Source: Clostridium sp.
GTDB lineage: Bacteria > Bacillota > Clostridia > Lachnospirales > Lachnospiraceae
Length of the DNA stretch: 64,000 nucleotides
Direction: 5' to 3'
NCBI GenBank assembly: GCA_031275405.1
Contig: JAISOV010000029.1
Span: 62,001-126,000, forward strand
Numbering within the stretch: position 1 is the stretch's first letter; every line of letters starts with the position of its first letter. A model generated the notes under the pieces. The model saw nothing but the letters and a program-made list of their open reading frames with translations, searched no databases and was not told where the DNA came from. Position numbers and translations under genes: made by a program. Of the stretch, positions 53,379 to 62,311 are shown in pieces.

Positions 53379-55243
53379 CTTTTTTGGAAAACAGATTAAA
53401 TTTACCGAAAAAAGACGGATGTCTGCAAAAAACAGCCCGGATCCATCCAAAAACGAACCGTTGGCTGTTTCCCCTTGGCCTGCTGATCGTCTGTGCCTAT
53501 TTCCTCCCCAATCTGATCCTCGGAGAACATTTTTCCGTGAATTACCACGACCAGCTGGACGGCGAAGTCCTGGCGTATATGCTTCAGGCGAAGCACTTGT
53601 TCTCGGGTTCCGGGGTGTTCCCGGAACTGATGAACGGGATCCCGTCTGCCGGGCTGACCCCGCCCGCGCCTTTCGGCGTCCTGCTGTACCGCCTGTTTCC
53701 TCCCGTCGCGGCTTTCGTGCTGATGCAGTTCCTGGCCATGCTTGCCGCCTATATCGGCATGTTCCTCTGTATCCGCGCTTTTACCGGAAGCGAGTGGATC
53801 TCCCTGTTTGTGGCGGGTCTTTATGCCTTCCTGCCCGTGCGCAGCGTCTACGGGCTGTCGCTGTTAGGGCTGCCCCTGGTGTTCTGGGCTTTTGATCGGC
53901 TGTACCACATGCCGCGGGAGGCGTATCACGCCTCCCGCGGCTATGACGACGCCCGCGGCGCGACCGCCTCGAAACGCGGCTCCGCCGCGGCCTTGTTCCC
54001 CTTGCTGGCCATCGTCTGCTATACCGGGTTTTCTTCTTTTGTGCTGATCGGCTTCGGCGTCGTGGGACTTGCCTGGCTGTTTGGCCTGTTCCTGCTGTGC
54101 CGGAAGGAAAACGCAAAACCGGTCTTCCTCGGCGCCGCCCTGATGACGCTCTTGTACCTCCTGCTGAATTTCTCCCTGCTGCGCCAGACCTTGGGCCTGG
54201 GAACGGCTTTCCTCTCCCACCGGGAGGAGTTCGTGATCCATGCTTCCGGTTTCTGGAGCAGTTTCCGGCAGGTGCTGCTCTACGGCGGAGAACACGCGGA
54301 CAGCTTCCATCTGGCGATCCTGATTTTTTCCACCCTGATGCTGGCTTACGGACTGTCCCTGCGAAGACCCTTGCCCCGGCATTACCGTTTTCTGGCTCTT
54401 GCTTACGCCGCCGCCGTCCTCCTGGCCCTGTTCCACGCGCTCTGGGTCTCGCAGCCCGTGGCCGGCCTGCGCGGCAGTGCCGGAGGATTCTGGAGATCTT
54501 TCCAGGCCAACCGCCTGACTTGGCTGTCTCCCATGTGCTGGTACTTCATGCTGGGGCTTTGCCTGTCCCTGACAAAAGAGGAACTTTCCGCCCTCCAAGC
54601 GGACAAAGGCCGTCTCCTTTTTCTGAAAAAAGGCCTGTTCCTCGCGGCGGCGATCTCCGCCGTATGCTTTACCGGATTCAGCCTGCTCTATACGAACTTT
54701 TTACGGTACAACGTGAAAAAACTTCTGCTGCCGGACAGTGACTTCCCGCTTACCTGGTTTGAGTACTACGCGCCGGATCTTTTTGACCAGGTAAAAGACA
54801 TCACCGGACACAACCAGGAGGAATACCGGGTAGTCAGCCTTGGCATCTACCCCGCCGCCGCGCTGTTCAACGGCTTCTACTGCCTGGACGGCTATTCCAA
54901 CAACTATCCCTTGTCCTATAAGGAGGAATTTCGCCGGATCATCGCCCCGGAACTGGAAAAAAGCGAGGCCCTGCGCCTTTACTATGACGACTGGGGCAGC
55001 CGTTGCTACTTTTTCTCCGCCGAACTGGGTACCTATTCCCTTGTGTCCAAGCATTCCGGCGTGGTGATACAGAGTCTGGACGTCGATACGAAACAGCTGG
55101 AAGCCATGGGCGCGAAATACCTGATCTCCGCCGTGCGGCTCGGCGAAGGGCATGAGAGTTTCCGCCTGCTGACGCCGGAGCCGATCCGGTCGGATGAGAG
55201 CTATTTTGAGCTGTATGTGTATGAGATCGCCCACTCATCTTAG
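53375..55243 (+). CDS. DUF6044/YfhO-like polytopic membrane protein
   Basis: A 622-aa membrane protein; ATG 53375 overlaps the upstream stop (ATGA) and has AGGAGG 9 nt before it. After a basic N-terminus come helices and the loop NYHDQLDGEVLAYMLQAKHL, the pattern I recall for DUF6044. About 12 helices follow, then a soluble C-terminal domain (residues 440-622; FLRYNVKKLLLPDSDFPLTW; EYRVVSLGIYPAAALFNGFY). YfhO-like and DUF6044 proteins are thought to transfer sugars onto cell-surface polymers such as teichoic acids. It acts with the preceding membrane protein. Confidence 0.7.
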   Translation: MTFLENRLNLPKKDGCLQKTARIHPKTNRWLFPLGLLIVCAYFLPNLILGEHFSVNYHDQLDGEVLAYMLQAKHLFSGSGVFPELMNGIPSAGLTPPAPFGVLLYRLFPPVAAFVLMQFLAMLAAYIGMFLCIRAFTGSEWISLFVAGLYAFLPVRSVYGLSLLGLPLVFWAFDRLYHMPREAYHASRGYDDARGATASKRGSAAALFPLLAIVCYTGFSSFVLIGFGVVGLAWLFGLFLLCRKENAKPVFLGAALMTLLYLLLNFSLLRQTLGLGTAFLSHREEFVIHASGFWSSFRQVLLYGGEHADSFHLAILIFSTLMLAYGLSLRRPLPRHYRFLALAYAAAVLLALFHALWVSQPVAGLRGSAGGFWRSFQANRLTWLSPMCWYFMLGLCLSLTKEELSALQADKGRLLFLKKGLFLAAAISAVCFTGFSLLYTNFLRYNVKKLLLPDSDFPLTWFEYYAPDLFDQVKDITGHNQEEYRVVSLGIYPAAALFNGFYCLDGYSNNYPLSYKEEFRRIIAPELEKSEALRLYYDDWGSRCYFFSAELGTYSLVSKHSGVVIQSLDVDTKQLEAMGAKYLISAVRLGEGHESFRLLTPEPIRSDESYFELYVYEIAHSS

Positions 55244-55441
55244 CTATTTCCTAGACATCTACCAACAGCTTGTAGATTTTGGAGTACTCCGGCGGCGCGG
55301 CTTTTGGCTCATGCGCGACCGCCAGCATTTGCGGATACGCCGGCAGCGACACTGGCAAGGAAGCGGACAAGACGGCAGCAAAACTGGTTCCAGATTCTGC
55401 GACAAGGAAACTTGCCGTTTACACCTTCGTAGCTGGATGGT
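55244..55441. other. Region downstream of the DUF6044 gene with an unidentified minus-strand coding remnant
   Basis: Immediately after the stop codon there is a small ATCTAC/GTAGAT hairpin (55256-55276). On the minus strand, bases about 55245-55410 read FLVAESGTSFAAVLSASLPV then AYPQMLAVAHEPKAAPPEYS and KIYKLLVDV, ending in a stop. This looks like the C-terminal piece of a lost gene, but I cannot name it. Confidence 0.35.
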
Positions 55442-55892
55442 TCACATCATTGACAAACGCAGAATCTCCCCACGTTCGCTAGAAGACAGATGTTGAAATT
55501 CCCGCGCTTTCGTGTTATGCTCTTTCTGGATCATAGATGATCGTCCTCTCATCGGCGTTCGCCCAGACTTCATGATACGGCTTTGCCCTATGTTTTCTAC
55601 TACTTTATTCTGTTGCGTTTCCTGAAAGTCATCGAGAGGTTCGTCAAACCCCTTAGGCAGAGAAGACTTTCCTTTCCAAACGCCGTAGCGTGAAACGCGT
55701 TCTGCGGTAACTCTTCCCGCAGAATACGCATACGATATTCCCCACGACGAACGGAAGATGGTTAGCCCTCACCGTCTGTTTGAGAAACAGATTCACCGCC
55801 GTGGACAAGTCAAGCCCGATAGACTCAAAAATTTGTTGAGCCTGTGCCTTGACCTCTGCGTCTGTTCTTACGTTGATGTTTACAGTTGCCAT
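55442..55892 (-). pseudogene. RelB/DinJ-type antitoxin gene with a frameshift
   Basis: From ATG 55892 the frame reads ATVNINVRTDAEVKAQAQQI then FESIGLDLSTAVNLFLKQTV, a clear ribbon-helix-helix antitoxin of the RelB/DinJ type. After LPFVVGN it continues in a Cys/Arg-rich frame to a stop at 55653. A +1 shift near 55735 opens a better frame: AYSAGRVTAERVSRYGVWKG then KSSLPKGFDEPLDDFQE. The GK-x-x-LP-x-x-FDEPLDDF end is typical of antitoxin tails. That frame runs on to TGA at 55442. No toxin gene follows. The short form (79 aa) might still bind DNA; neutralising a toxin is doubtful. Confidence 0.7.
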
Positions 55893-55912
55893 GGTTATAA
55901 CTATGCTCCTTC

Positions 55913-55974
55913 CAAAGTCTGGAGACTTTGCGCGTAGCCCAAATCTCCGGTTGAAAGAATGCAATTCTTTCAAC
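55913..55974 (-). promoter_or_regulatory. Two palindromes upstream of the antitoxin gene
   Basis: CAAAGTCT-GG-AGACTTTG (55913-55930) and GTTGAAAGAAT-GCA-ATTCTTTCAAC (55950-55974) are perfect inverted repeats 21 and 58 bases upstream of the antitoxin ATG. Antitoxins of this type usually repress their own promoter by binding such sites. Confidence 0.55.
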
Positions 55975-56203
55975 CTTCCACCTCCAATTTATTTGATTGT
56001 CAGGCGTTTGCGAAACGCCAAAACCCGCATGATTGCGGTGTTTTTAATTGCAGAAATACTTCTAAAATCACTCGTTTCAAACAGGACTTTCTTCCGGACT
56101 TACAATCAGTTTTTCATTCGCTTGTAGATCTTACTCAACTCATATGCCAGGCAATGGACTCTTCCAAAGCTGATGGAGACACGGACACATGGGATACCTT
56201 GGC

Positions 56204-56257
56204 TGCCCGGCGGAAAGATCCTTTTGAAGATTCCACCGGATCTTTCCGCCGGGCAGG
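56204..56257 (-). terminator. Long perfect stem-loop after the membrane protein gene
   Basis: Bases 56204-56222 and 56239-56257 form a perfect 19-bp stem with a 16-nt loop, 4 bases beyond the stop codon at 56262. There is no T-run, so it may work as an mRNA end-protector or a factor-assisted terminator for the whole minus-strand membrane-protein operon. Confidence 0.7.
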
Positions 56258-56261
56258 CGCC

Positions 56262-57020
56262 TTACAGCCTCTGCGTGCCGTCCAGGTAAATATCATAATC
56301 GTCAATGCTCTCGAACAGCCGGTAGCCATAGTCTTCAAACTTGCCGTGTTTGGGCTTTTCACGGCGCAGGATAATATAATGGCAGCCGTCTTCCCGCGCC
56401 AGGCGGACAAGCTCCGCCACGTCAATCACCGCCGCTTCCATGGCGGTGTGCAGAGGATCGTAGTTTCCCCACAGCTGCAGCAGCATTTCCCTCCCATAAG
56501 GCATACACACGGTGGGAGCATACTGCCGGACGAACTGTAGAAATTCTTCCGGGAAGACCGCCATCACCTCCCGCCCCTCCACCTCGATGGCGTCGCAGAT
56601 GCCTACCATGCTCTGGGGCATGTGATAGAGGTTCTGGGCTTTCTGGAAATAGGGATCCGCATAAATGAAACTGCCGGACAGCATCAGCACGACCGTGCCC
56701 GCCACCGCGAAGAGAGCTTTCTTCTTTCCCCGCAGTCCTGTGAAAATACGCGCCGCCGCATAAGCGATTTCCGCCGTCATCGGTATCAGCCACAGGATCC
56801 GGTAGTAGATTTCCGCGTCTTGTACGTACCGGTAAAAGAAGTCCGCCATCCATGGGTTGAAGAACAGCAGAAGCAGACTGACCGGAACATAGACCAGCAG
56901 AACCCGGAGGGGCTTACGTTTTTCGGCCGCCGCCAGATACAGCAGCGACAGCAGGAACCAGCCGACCATCAGTCCGCTCCCCATATACTTTTGAAACAAG
57001 GACCATACGTTCGCTGACAT
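56262..57020 (-). CDS. Polytopic membrane protein with soluble C-terminal domain
   Basis: A 252-aa protein. Start 57020 has GAAAGGA upstream; the longer open frame overlaps the previous gene and has no ribosome site. Four helices (GLMVGWFLLSLLYLAAAEKR; VLLVYVPVSLLLLFFNPWM; a helix around AEIAYAAARIF; LFAVAGTVVLMLSGSFIYA) are followed by a soluble domain (CDAIEVEGREVMAVFPEEFL; DYGYRLFESIDDYDIYLDGT). It resembles the C-terminal part of DUF6077-like proteins. Since the preceding gene ends abruptly after its last helix, the two may be halves of one ancestral protein. Function is probably surface glycan assembly. Confidence 0.65.
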   Translation of the reverse strand: MSANVWSLFQKYMGSGLMVGWFLLSLLYLAAAEKRKPLRVLLVYVPVSLLLLFFNPWMADFFYRYVQDAEIYYRILWLIPMTAEIAYAAARIFTGLRGKKKALFAVAGTVVLMLSGSFIYADPYFQKAQNLYHMPQSMVGICDAIEVEGREVMAVFPEEFLQFVRQYAPTVCMPYGREMLLQLWGNYDPLHTAMEAAVIDVAELVRLAREDGCHYIILRREKPKHGKFEDYGYRLFESIDDYDIYLDGTQRL

Positions 57021-57094
57021 AAAAGAATCCTTTCTTGCGTGCCGCTCTGACCGAAACGCAGACCACAGCCTCCGCCACAGCCGTCCATCCCGCG

Positions 57095-58324
57095 TCACCC
57101 CAGCCGCAGATACAGCAGCGCGTAACCGATAGCGGGGGCGCAGGACAGGGCCATAGGAATCAGAAATTTCCATTTACGATAGCAGACCGCCGCCCACAAG
57201 CCAGCCAGCCCGATCAGCAGACAGCAGAGCAGGGCGCCCATCGTGCTGCACAGGCACCCCGTCAGCACCGCCGCCGCCAGCAGGAGCCACAGTCTTACGC
57301 CCACTTTTTCTTTTCCCAAAGCCCGACCCTGCGCCGCCAGCCGCTCCAGAAGAGCCAGCAGCAGGAAAAACAGCAGCGGAATCACGATACTGCCCAAGAC
57401 CGCCTTGCCCTGTCTGGTTCTGGCAATCAGAAAATTCTCCACGGAGTAGATGGAATAATCCCCGAACAGCACCAGGATTTCCGTAAAAACGAGAAAGACC
57501 GGCAGCCTTTCCTGATGTCCGGTTCCGCAGAGTCTTCCCCCGATCATGGCGTAAACGGCATACGCCATCGGAATCAGGACGCAGGGCAGCGCCACATGCG
57601 CCACGCTGACCGTGCGCATTCCGGAGATCCTCGCCAGGAAAGCGATCCATAGGGGGAACGGAGCCAGCCCGTGCCTGACGTCCAGCCCGGTGCTTCCCCC
57701 GGTATACGGAAGCTTCACGTACATGGTGTCGCTCTCTTCCGCTAACGCGGCCACCGCCACATAATAAGTATCATCTCCGTCCGCGTAAGTCATGCGAACC
57801 GCCTGTACCGCCTGAAATACCAGAAGCGCCCAAAATACCGCCCACGCGCCCCAGTACCAGCCGCTCCGTCCGCCCTCTTTTTCCGCAGACCCGGCTGCCC
57901 GCTTCCGGAGGAAGATGTCCGCAAAGCTTGTGGATCTTTTTCGTAGGCCCCCGGCGGCTCGAAAAAAGTCCGCCAGCTTTTTGCGTGGGCCTCCGGCGGC
58001 TCTGCACGCGGCAAGCTGCCTTTTCAGAAAAACTCCTAGCCCTAGAAGCGCCGCCACGCCGCCGATGAGCTGGAAAATCCCCGCCACTTGGGAGAACTCC
58101 CCGCGCTTGAGAATCAACGGAACGCACAGCAGCTGGAAGGCCGCCCACAGAAGCGTCTGTCCGCTCACCCAGTAAAAGGGAAGTCTTTTCCATTCTTCCC
58201 GCGCCAAGGCAAAGGTCGCGTCCGCTCCTTTCCCGCCGCCGACCGTTATTTTCCCCGCCGCGGCAGGCACGAGCAGCAGCCATATTCCTAACACCAAGAC
58301 CTGTCCTAACGTCCGCACGATCAT
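57095..58324 (-). CDS. DUF6077-like polytopic membrane protein
   Basis: A 409-aa protein with about ten helices. The region YADGDDTYYVAVAALAEESD followed by MYVKLPYTG is the large first external loop and matches what I recall of DUF6077 proteins in Lachnospiraceae. The acidic GDDTYY motif may be catalytic, as in GT-C fold enzymes. A loop near residues 105-150 is low-complexity (AAGGPRKKLADFFRAAGGLR). Its ATG is preceded by GGGAGCAGA, which lies at the end of the repeat element at 58326-58437. Typical DUF6077 proteins are longer; the missing end may be supplied by the next gene (56262-57020). Confidence 0.65.
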   Translation of the reverse strand: MIVRTLGQVLVLGIWLLLVPAAAGKITVGGGKGADATFALAREEWKRLPFYWVSGQTLLWAAFQLLCVPLILKRGEFSQVAGIFQLIGGVAALLGLGVFLKRQLAACRAAGGPRKKLADFFRAAGGLRKRSTSFADIFLRKRAAGSAEKEGGRSGWYWGAWAVFWALLVFQAVQAVRMTYADGDDTYYVAVAALAEESDTMYVKLPYTGGSTGLDVRHGLAPFPLWIAFLARISGMRTVSVAHVALPCVLIPMAYAVYAMIGGRLCGTGHQERLPVFLVFTEILVLFGDYSIYSVENFLIARTRQGKAVLGSIVIPLLFFLLLALLERLAAQGRALGKEKVGVRLWLLLAAAVLTGCLCSTMGALLCCLLIGLAGLWAAVCYRKWKFLIPMALSCAPAIGYALLYLRLG

Positions 58325-58325
58325 T

Positions 58326-58437
58326 CTGCTCCCATCTGCCCGCCCTAGCGGGCATTCCGATCAAGGAGGTTGAAAGCGGATGGTTGTCCCGCTTTCAGCT
58401 TCTGCCCCCATCTTCCCGCTTTGGTCTGTAAAGCATC
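58326..58437 (-). repeat. Dispersed repeat element, second locus, supplying the ribosome site of the next gene
   Basis: Read on the minus strand this matches 45235-45345 along about 111 bases (GATGCTTTACAGACC, then GGGGGCAG, CAACCATCCGCTTTC, TGATCGGAATGCCCGC, GGGCGGGCAGATGGGAGCA). The end GGGAGC is the ribosome site of the gene starting at 58324. A more diverged unit may extend to about 58510. Confidence 0.8.
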
Positions 58438-58513
58438 GTCGGCTGGCATCCCAATCAGACCCCCTGAAAATAACTGTTACAGCGTTGTTGCCCCATCTGT
58501 CCGCCCGGCGGGC

Positions 58514-60673
58514 CTACGAATCAGGAAAATCGGAAGCTTCTTTCCACTTCCTCTGCCCTTCCCAATACGTCGCCGCCGGCTCAGACAACGCCTTTGCAAC
58601 TCCATTGCTCCATTGCTCATCTTTCTCCCAGAGCCACACGCTGTCGCCATGTACGCTCTCCGCCACCAGCCGCTCTTTCGCCCTCCAGCCGTACCGCTCT
58701 TCCAAGACCGCCCGGACGCGCTTCTCATCCACACCGTCCTTCACGATGACCACCGCCCGCTCCAGTGCTTCCAACGAGGCTGTATCCTGCCGTTCCTCCA
58801 GTTCCTCGGGTTTCAGCAGCAGCGTCTTTTCATAACAAGTAAATTCCAAGAGATTCTCATAATAGCCCACGCCCTCATAGATACAGACACAGGGAAGCCG
58901 CCCATGCTCCGCCGCCGCTTCCTCCTGCTCCGCGTAGCCCCGGTACAGATATTCCCCGTCATACCCTAGGACATTGCCCAGGCAGAGTGCCGACACACCA
59001 AAAAGGAACAGCCTCCCGCCTTTGTGTATCCAAGCTTCCGCGCCCTTGTATAAGATCACGGCACAGCTCCCCAACGCAAAGGGGAAAACCGCCATGATAT
59101 ACCGATCCACCAAATAGGGCGACATCCTGGCTGCCAGAAGGAAATAGGCCAAGGGCGGCAGGACGAACATCCAGACCAGGGCGGCGTTTCCGGCGCCGCT
59201 CCCCTCGCCGCGGCCCATTGCCGGCGCCGCCGTTTCCCCTCTTCCGGCGCCGTCCCCCTCATCGCGGCCAGCCGCCGGTACCGCTCTCTTGCTTCTGATA
59301 CCACGGCCAGCCGCCCTGCGACTTGCCCGAAAGCTTCCCCGGGAAGCTGCCCGAAAGCTCCTCCGGCCAGCCGTCCTAAGGCTGGCCGCGATTCCCGCCG
59401 CCAAGACCATCGCGCCCAGCACCCAGCCGCACCCTGCGGAAAACATCCCCAGGCCGGTGGCTTCCGGAGCGGCCACGCCCGCGCCGAACATCCCTCTCCA
59501 GAGCAGCTTGCCGAAGGAAACCAGTTTCGTTCCATAGCCCTGCAGTCCGTTCGCCAGGTTCCCCCAGGCTTCCGTTCCCCGGCCGCTGGAAAACACATCG
59601 GCGACCGCGAAAGGAAAACCCGCCACCCCGACGACCGCCGCGATGAGCATGGAACGGAGGTAGCCCCAAAGTTCTTTCTTTCTTTCCGCCCCGCCAAGCC
59701 CCCGCCCCGCCAGCTGCCAGACCGTGACCGCAGCCAGGGCAAAGCAATAGAACAAGAAAAAATACTGCGTCCAGAATCCCAGAACCGTAACGGCGATCAG
59801 CCCCCTGTTGTGGACGGCAAACTCCCGCCTGCTCCATTTCTTCCCATGAAGATAGCAGAGGGCCACGCACCAGAACGTCATGACGCCGTACATACGGATC
59901 AGCAGGACCGTGGCGACCGCGCCGGAAGAAAGGCCGTACAGCAAGGCGGCAAGAAGACCCGTTTTCTCAAAAAATCCCCTCGCGCCGCTTCCGGCTCCGA
60001 TTCCTCCTGCTTCTTTTCCAGATCCTCCCGCGCCTTTTCCAATCTCGCCGGCTCTTTTTCCGATTCCTCCTGCCCCGCGTCCAAGCCCTCCCTCGCCGTC
60101 TAGCAAGATTCCCAGTTTCATCAGCAGTATGCAGCACCCCAGAACCGCCGCCAGATTCACCGCGCAGCCCGGAAACGGCGCCGCTTTCCCACGGAAGATA
60201 CTGGATACCGTATGCAGCAGCAGGAAATGCAAGGGAGGATGGTTATCGTCCTTGACATTGAAATACACGGACGCATAAGCAAAGGCATCGTCCTTCCCTA
60301 CGGTAATATAATCGGAAAACTGCTGCCGGTCTATCCAGACAGGCTCCGGGAACACGTCCGCCCGGTAACGGAACAAAGAGCTTTCTCCCCTGTTTTTCCA
60401 CACGTCCGCCGCCGTCTTCCAGAGGTTCTTCCATGTGCCGCCCCACGTATCCTCCCGCAGCTCTTCACGCACGAATTTCGCCAGCCGCCCCTCCGGCTGG
60501 GTAGGCACGATCCAAGGCGTGAACTCGGCATTGGACAGCTCAAAACTCAGCAGCTCGTCCATGTGGTAGCCTTCTTTTTGTGAAACAAACGTACCTAACA
60601 CTCCCGCCACCAGCGCCAGAACGGCGATCTGCGGAAGATACCGTGACAGAAACCCTTTCATCCTCGCCCTCAT
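58514..60673 (-). CDS. Glycosyltransferase family 39-like membrane protein
   Basis: A 719-aa membrane protein. After one helix, SQKEGYHMDELLSFELSNAE carries the acidic motif expected for GT-C enzymes of the GT39 type, and KDDNHPPLHFLLLHTVSSIF matches the second conserved loop (NHPPLHF). About 12 helices and a soluble C-terminus follow. Two extramembranous insertions are extremely Gly- or Arg/Gly-rich (GIGKRAGEIGKGAGGSGKEA near 205-235 and RAASRGSFRASRRAAGRGIR near 440-500). They are encoded by degenerate short repeats. The gene starts directly at the end of the upstream gene. Likely transfers a sugar from a polyprenyl carrier to a surface polymer. Confidence 0.8.
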   Translation of the reverse strand: MRARMKGFLSRYLPQIAVLALVAGVLGTFVSQKEGYHMDELLSFELSNAEFTPWIVPTQPEGRLAKFVREELREDTWGGTWKNLWKTAADVWKNRGESSLFRYRADVFPEPVWIDRQQFSDYITVGKDDAFAYASVYFNVKDDNHPPLHFLLLHTVSSIFRGKAAPFPGCAVNLAAVLGCCILLMKLGILLDGEGGLGRGAGGIGKRAGEIGKGAGGSGKEAGGIGAGSGARGFFEKTGLLAALLYGLSSGAVATVLLIRMYGVMTFWCVALCYLHGKKWSRREFAVHNRGLIAVTVLGFWTQYFFLFYCFALAAVTVWQLAGRGLGGAERKKELWGYLRSMLIAAVVGVAGFPFAVADVFSSGRGTEAWGNLANGLQGYGTKLVSFGKLLWRGMFGAGVAAPEATGLGMFSAGCGWVLGAMVLAAGIAASLRTAGRRSFRAASRGSFRASRRAAGRGIRSKRAVPAAGRDEGDGAGRGETAAPAMGRGEGSGAGNAALVWMFVLPPLAYFLLAARMSPYLVDRYIMAVFPFALGSCAVILYKGAEAWIHKGGRLFLFGVSALCLGNVLGYDGEYLYRGYAEQEEAAAEHGRLPCVCIYEGVGYYENLLEFTCYEKTLLLKPEELEERQDTASLEALERAVVIVKDGVDEKRVRAVLEERYGWRAKERLVAESVHGDSVWLWEKDEQWSNGVAKALSEPAATYWEGQRKWKEASDFPDS

Positions 60674-62302
60674 CTACTTCCGAAACCCTAAAACTTCTTC
60701 GCAGCTGTCAAAATGCAGTACCTGGAAATTTTCATCCTCATACACCAGTCTTCCGGCTCTCACCAACGCCTCTTCCCGGTACCGCTCCGCTTCCTCCGCC
60801 GTCAGCAGCAGGAACGTCTTCCCCCTGTGGTAAGAAGCTTCATAATATTTCCTCGGGGTAGACCAATAGAAGAACCCGAAATCTCCCCAATCGGACACAT
60901 TCGCCACCTCCACTTTTCCGTCCGTAAGCTCCTGTAAGATATTGGCGTTCCAGTAGGTGGCGTATCCGAACTCATAGCCCTCCCGCGTCAGATACGCCGC
61001 CGCTTCTTTCCGCTCCTGGTTTTTGTCCGTAGTGACAAAAGAATACACCGTCTTCCCGGTAGCGAGAACCATACAGCCGCACAGCGCCGCCAGCGCCAGC
61101 CAGCGGTCCAGAACCGATTTCTCCTCTTGATAATACACCGCCAGAAGCGGTAAGGCAAACTGGAACACGGTGATATAATACCGTGGAACAATGGTGCCTG
61201 TGGTAAATACCAACACAAAAGTATGCAAGATCAAAGACGTCTGGAAAAAATACAGTAAAAACCGCCTGTGGGTATACGCTCCGGAAGGCTCCCCCTCCCC
61301 GGACTCCCCCAACAGCCTGCCGCAGCGCACCGTGATAAACACGATCACGCCCAGGATACCGAAGGCCGCCATCGTCACCAGTCCCCGCAGGGAGAGGAAG
61401 CCCCTGTCCGGGATATAGCCAAAGAGCATGAGCAGGCTTCCGAAGGTATCCCGCACCCGTTCCAGGAAAACGCCTTGATAAACGCTGACAAAATTCGTAG
61501 TCTCATAGGTCTGAAAAGAATAGCGCTTCGTCACCGACGTCACGTTCAGCCCATATCCTACGAGCGCGCCAAACAGCCCCGCCAGACAAACCACCAGATA
61601 GGAAAGCCTTTCCCCCGCCGCCTGCCGCAGCCGCGCAGGTTCCGCCGTCTTCCTAAGATCAATGGCCGCGCTCACCAGCATGGGAGCCTGCAGAGCCAGA
61701 AGATAACGCACCCCGGACAGGCCGCACACCACGCTCAAAAGCAGGAAACAAACCGGCAGTCCGATCCGCTTCCCCACGCTTCCGCGCCCCGCCTCCCGGG
61801 AAGGACGCCAAACGCAGCCCCGCTCCGCCAGCCGCAGGAACATCCCGAAATAGAAGAACAGAAGGATCATGTGGGGCATATAGGTATTTCCCATCTGCAC
61901 ATGCGTAGCCACCGTCTCCGAAAAGGGAAGCAGCAGCAGCACCGACGTCCAGACGACTGTCTTGGGTTCGATCCGGAAAGGCTTCATCAGGTAAAAAAAG
62001 CTCCCCAGCAGCAACACATACGTCAACAGATTGGTCAGCACCCGCACCACGCGCCAGGAACCGCTCAGCAGGAAAAGCGGCTCCATCAGAAGCTGTGTAT
62101 ACAGGACACGGAATTCCGTGGAATAATACCATTGCCCGGTGGCAAGAAACTCCCTTTCGTCCAGCAGCAGCTTGGAGAAAATCATTTCCGCCGCCATATC
62201 GGAATCCAGCCAATGTGTGCCAAACAAAATATTCAGCGCGGCCAGCAACAGAAACGCCGCCCCTAAAACCAGCCACGCCGCCCTCTTTCCCGTTTGATCC
62301 AC
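60674..62302 (-). CDS. Polytopic membrane protein of the surface glycan cluster
   Basis: A 542-aa protein from GTG 62302 with about 11-12 helices. The first external loop (THWLDSDMAAEMIFSKLLLD) has the Asp-rich motif of GT-C fold glycosyltransferases. A soluble C-terminal domain follows residue 420 (ERKEAAAYLTREGYEFGYAT; EELTDGKVEVANVSDWGDFG). I do not recognise a named family. It is adjacent to the GT39-like gene (0-base gap) and to the 554-aa protein (9-base gap), so the three form one operon. Confidence 0.7.
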   Translation of the reverse strand: MDQTGKRAAWLVLGAAFLLLAALNILFGTHWLDSDMAAEMIFSKLLLDEREFLATGQWYYSTEFRVLYTQLLMEPLFLLSGSWRVVRVLTNLLTYVLLLGSFFYLMKPFRIEPKTVVWTSVLLLLPFSETVATHVQMGNTYMPHMILLFFYFGMFLRLAERGCVWRPSREAGRGSVGKRIGLPVCFLLLSVVCGLSGVRYLLALQAPMLVSAAIDLRKTAEPARLRQAAGERLSYLVVCLAGLFGALVGYGLNVTSVTKRYSFQTYETTNFVSVYQGVFLERVRDTFGSLLMLFGYIPDRGFLSLRGLVTMAAFGILGVIVFITVRCGRLLGESGEGEPSGAYTHRRFLLYFFQTSLILHTFVLVFTTGTIVPRYYITVFQFALPLLAVYYQEEKSVLDRWLALAALCGCMVLATGKTVYSFVTTDKNQERKEAAAYLTREGYEFGYATYWNANILQELTDGKVEVANVSDWGDFGFFYWSTPRKYYEASYHRGKTFLLLTAEEAERYREEALVRAGRLVYEDENFQVLHFDSCEEVLGFRK

Positions 62303-62311
62303 GCCTAGAAC

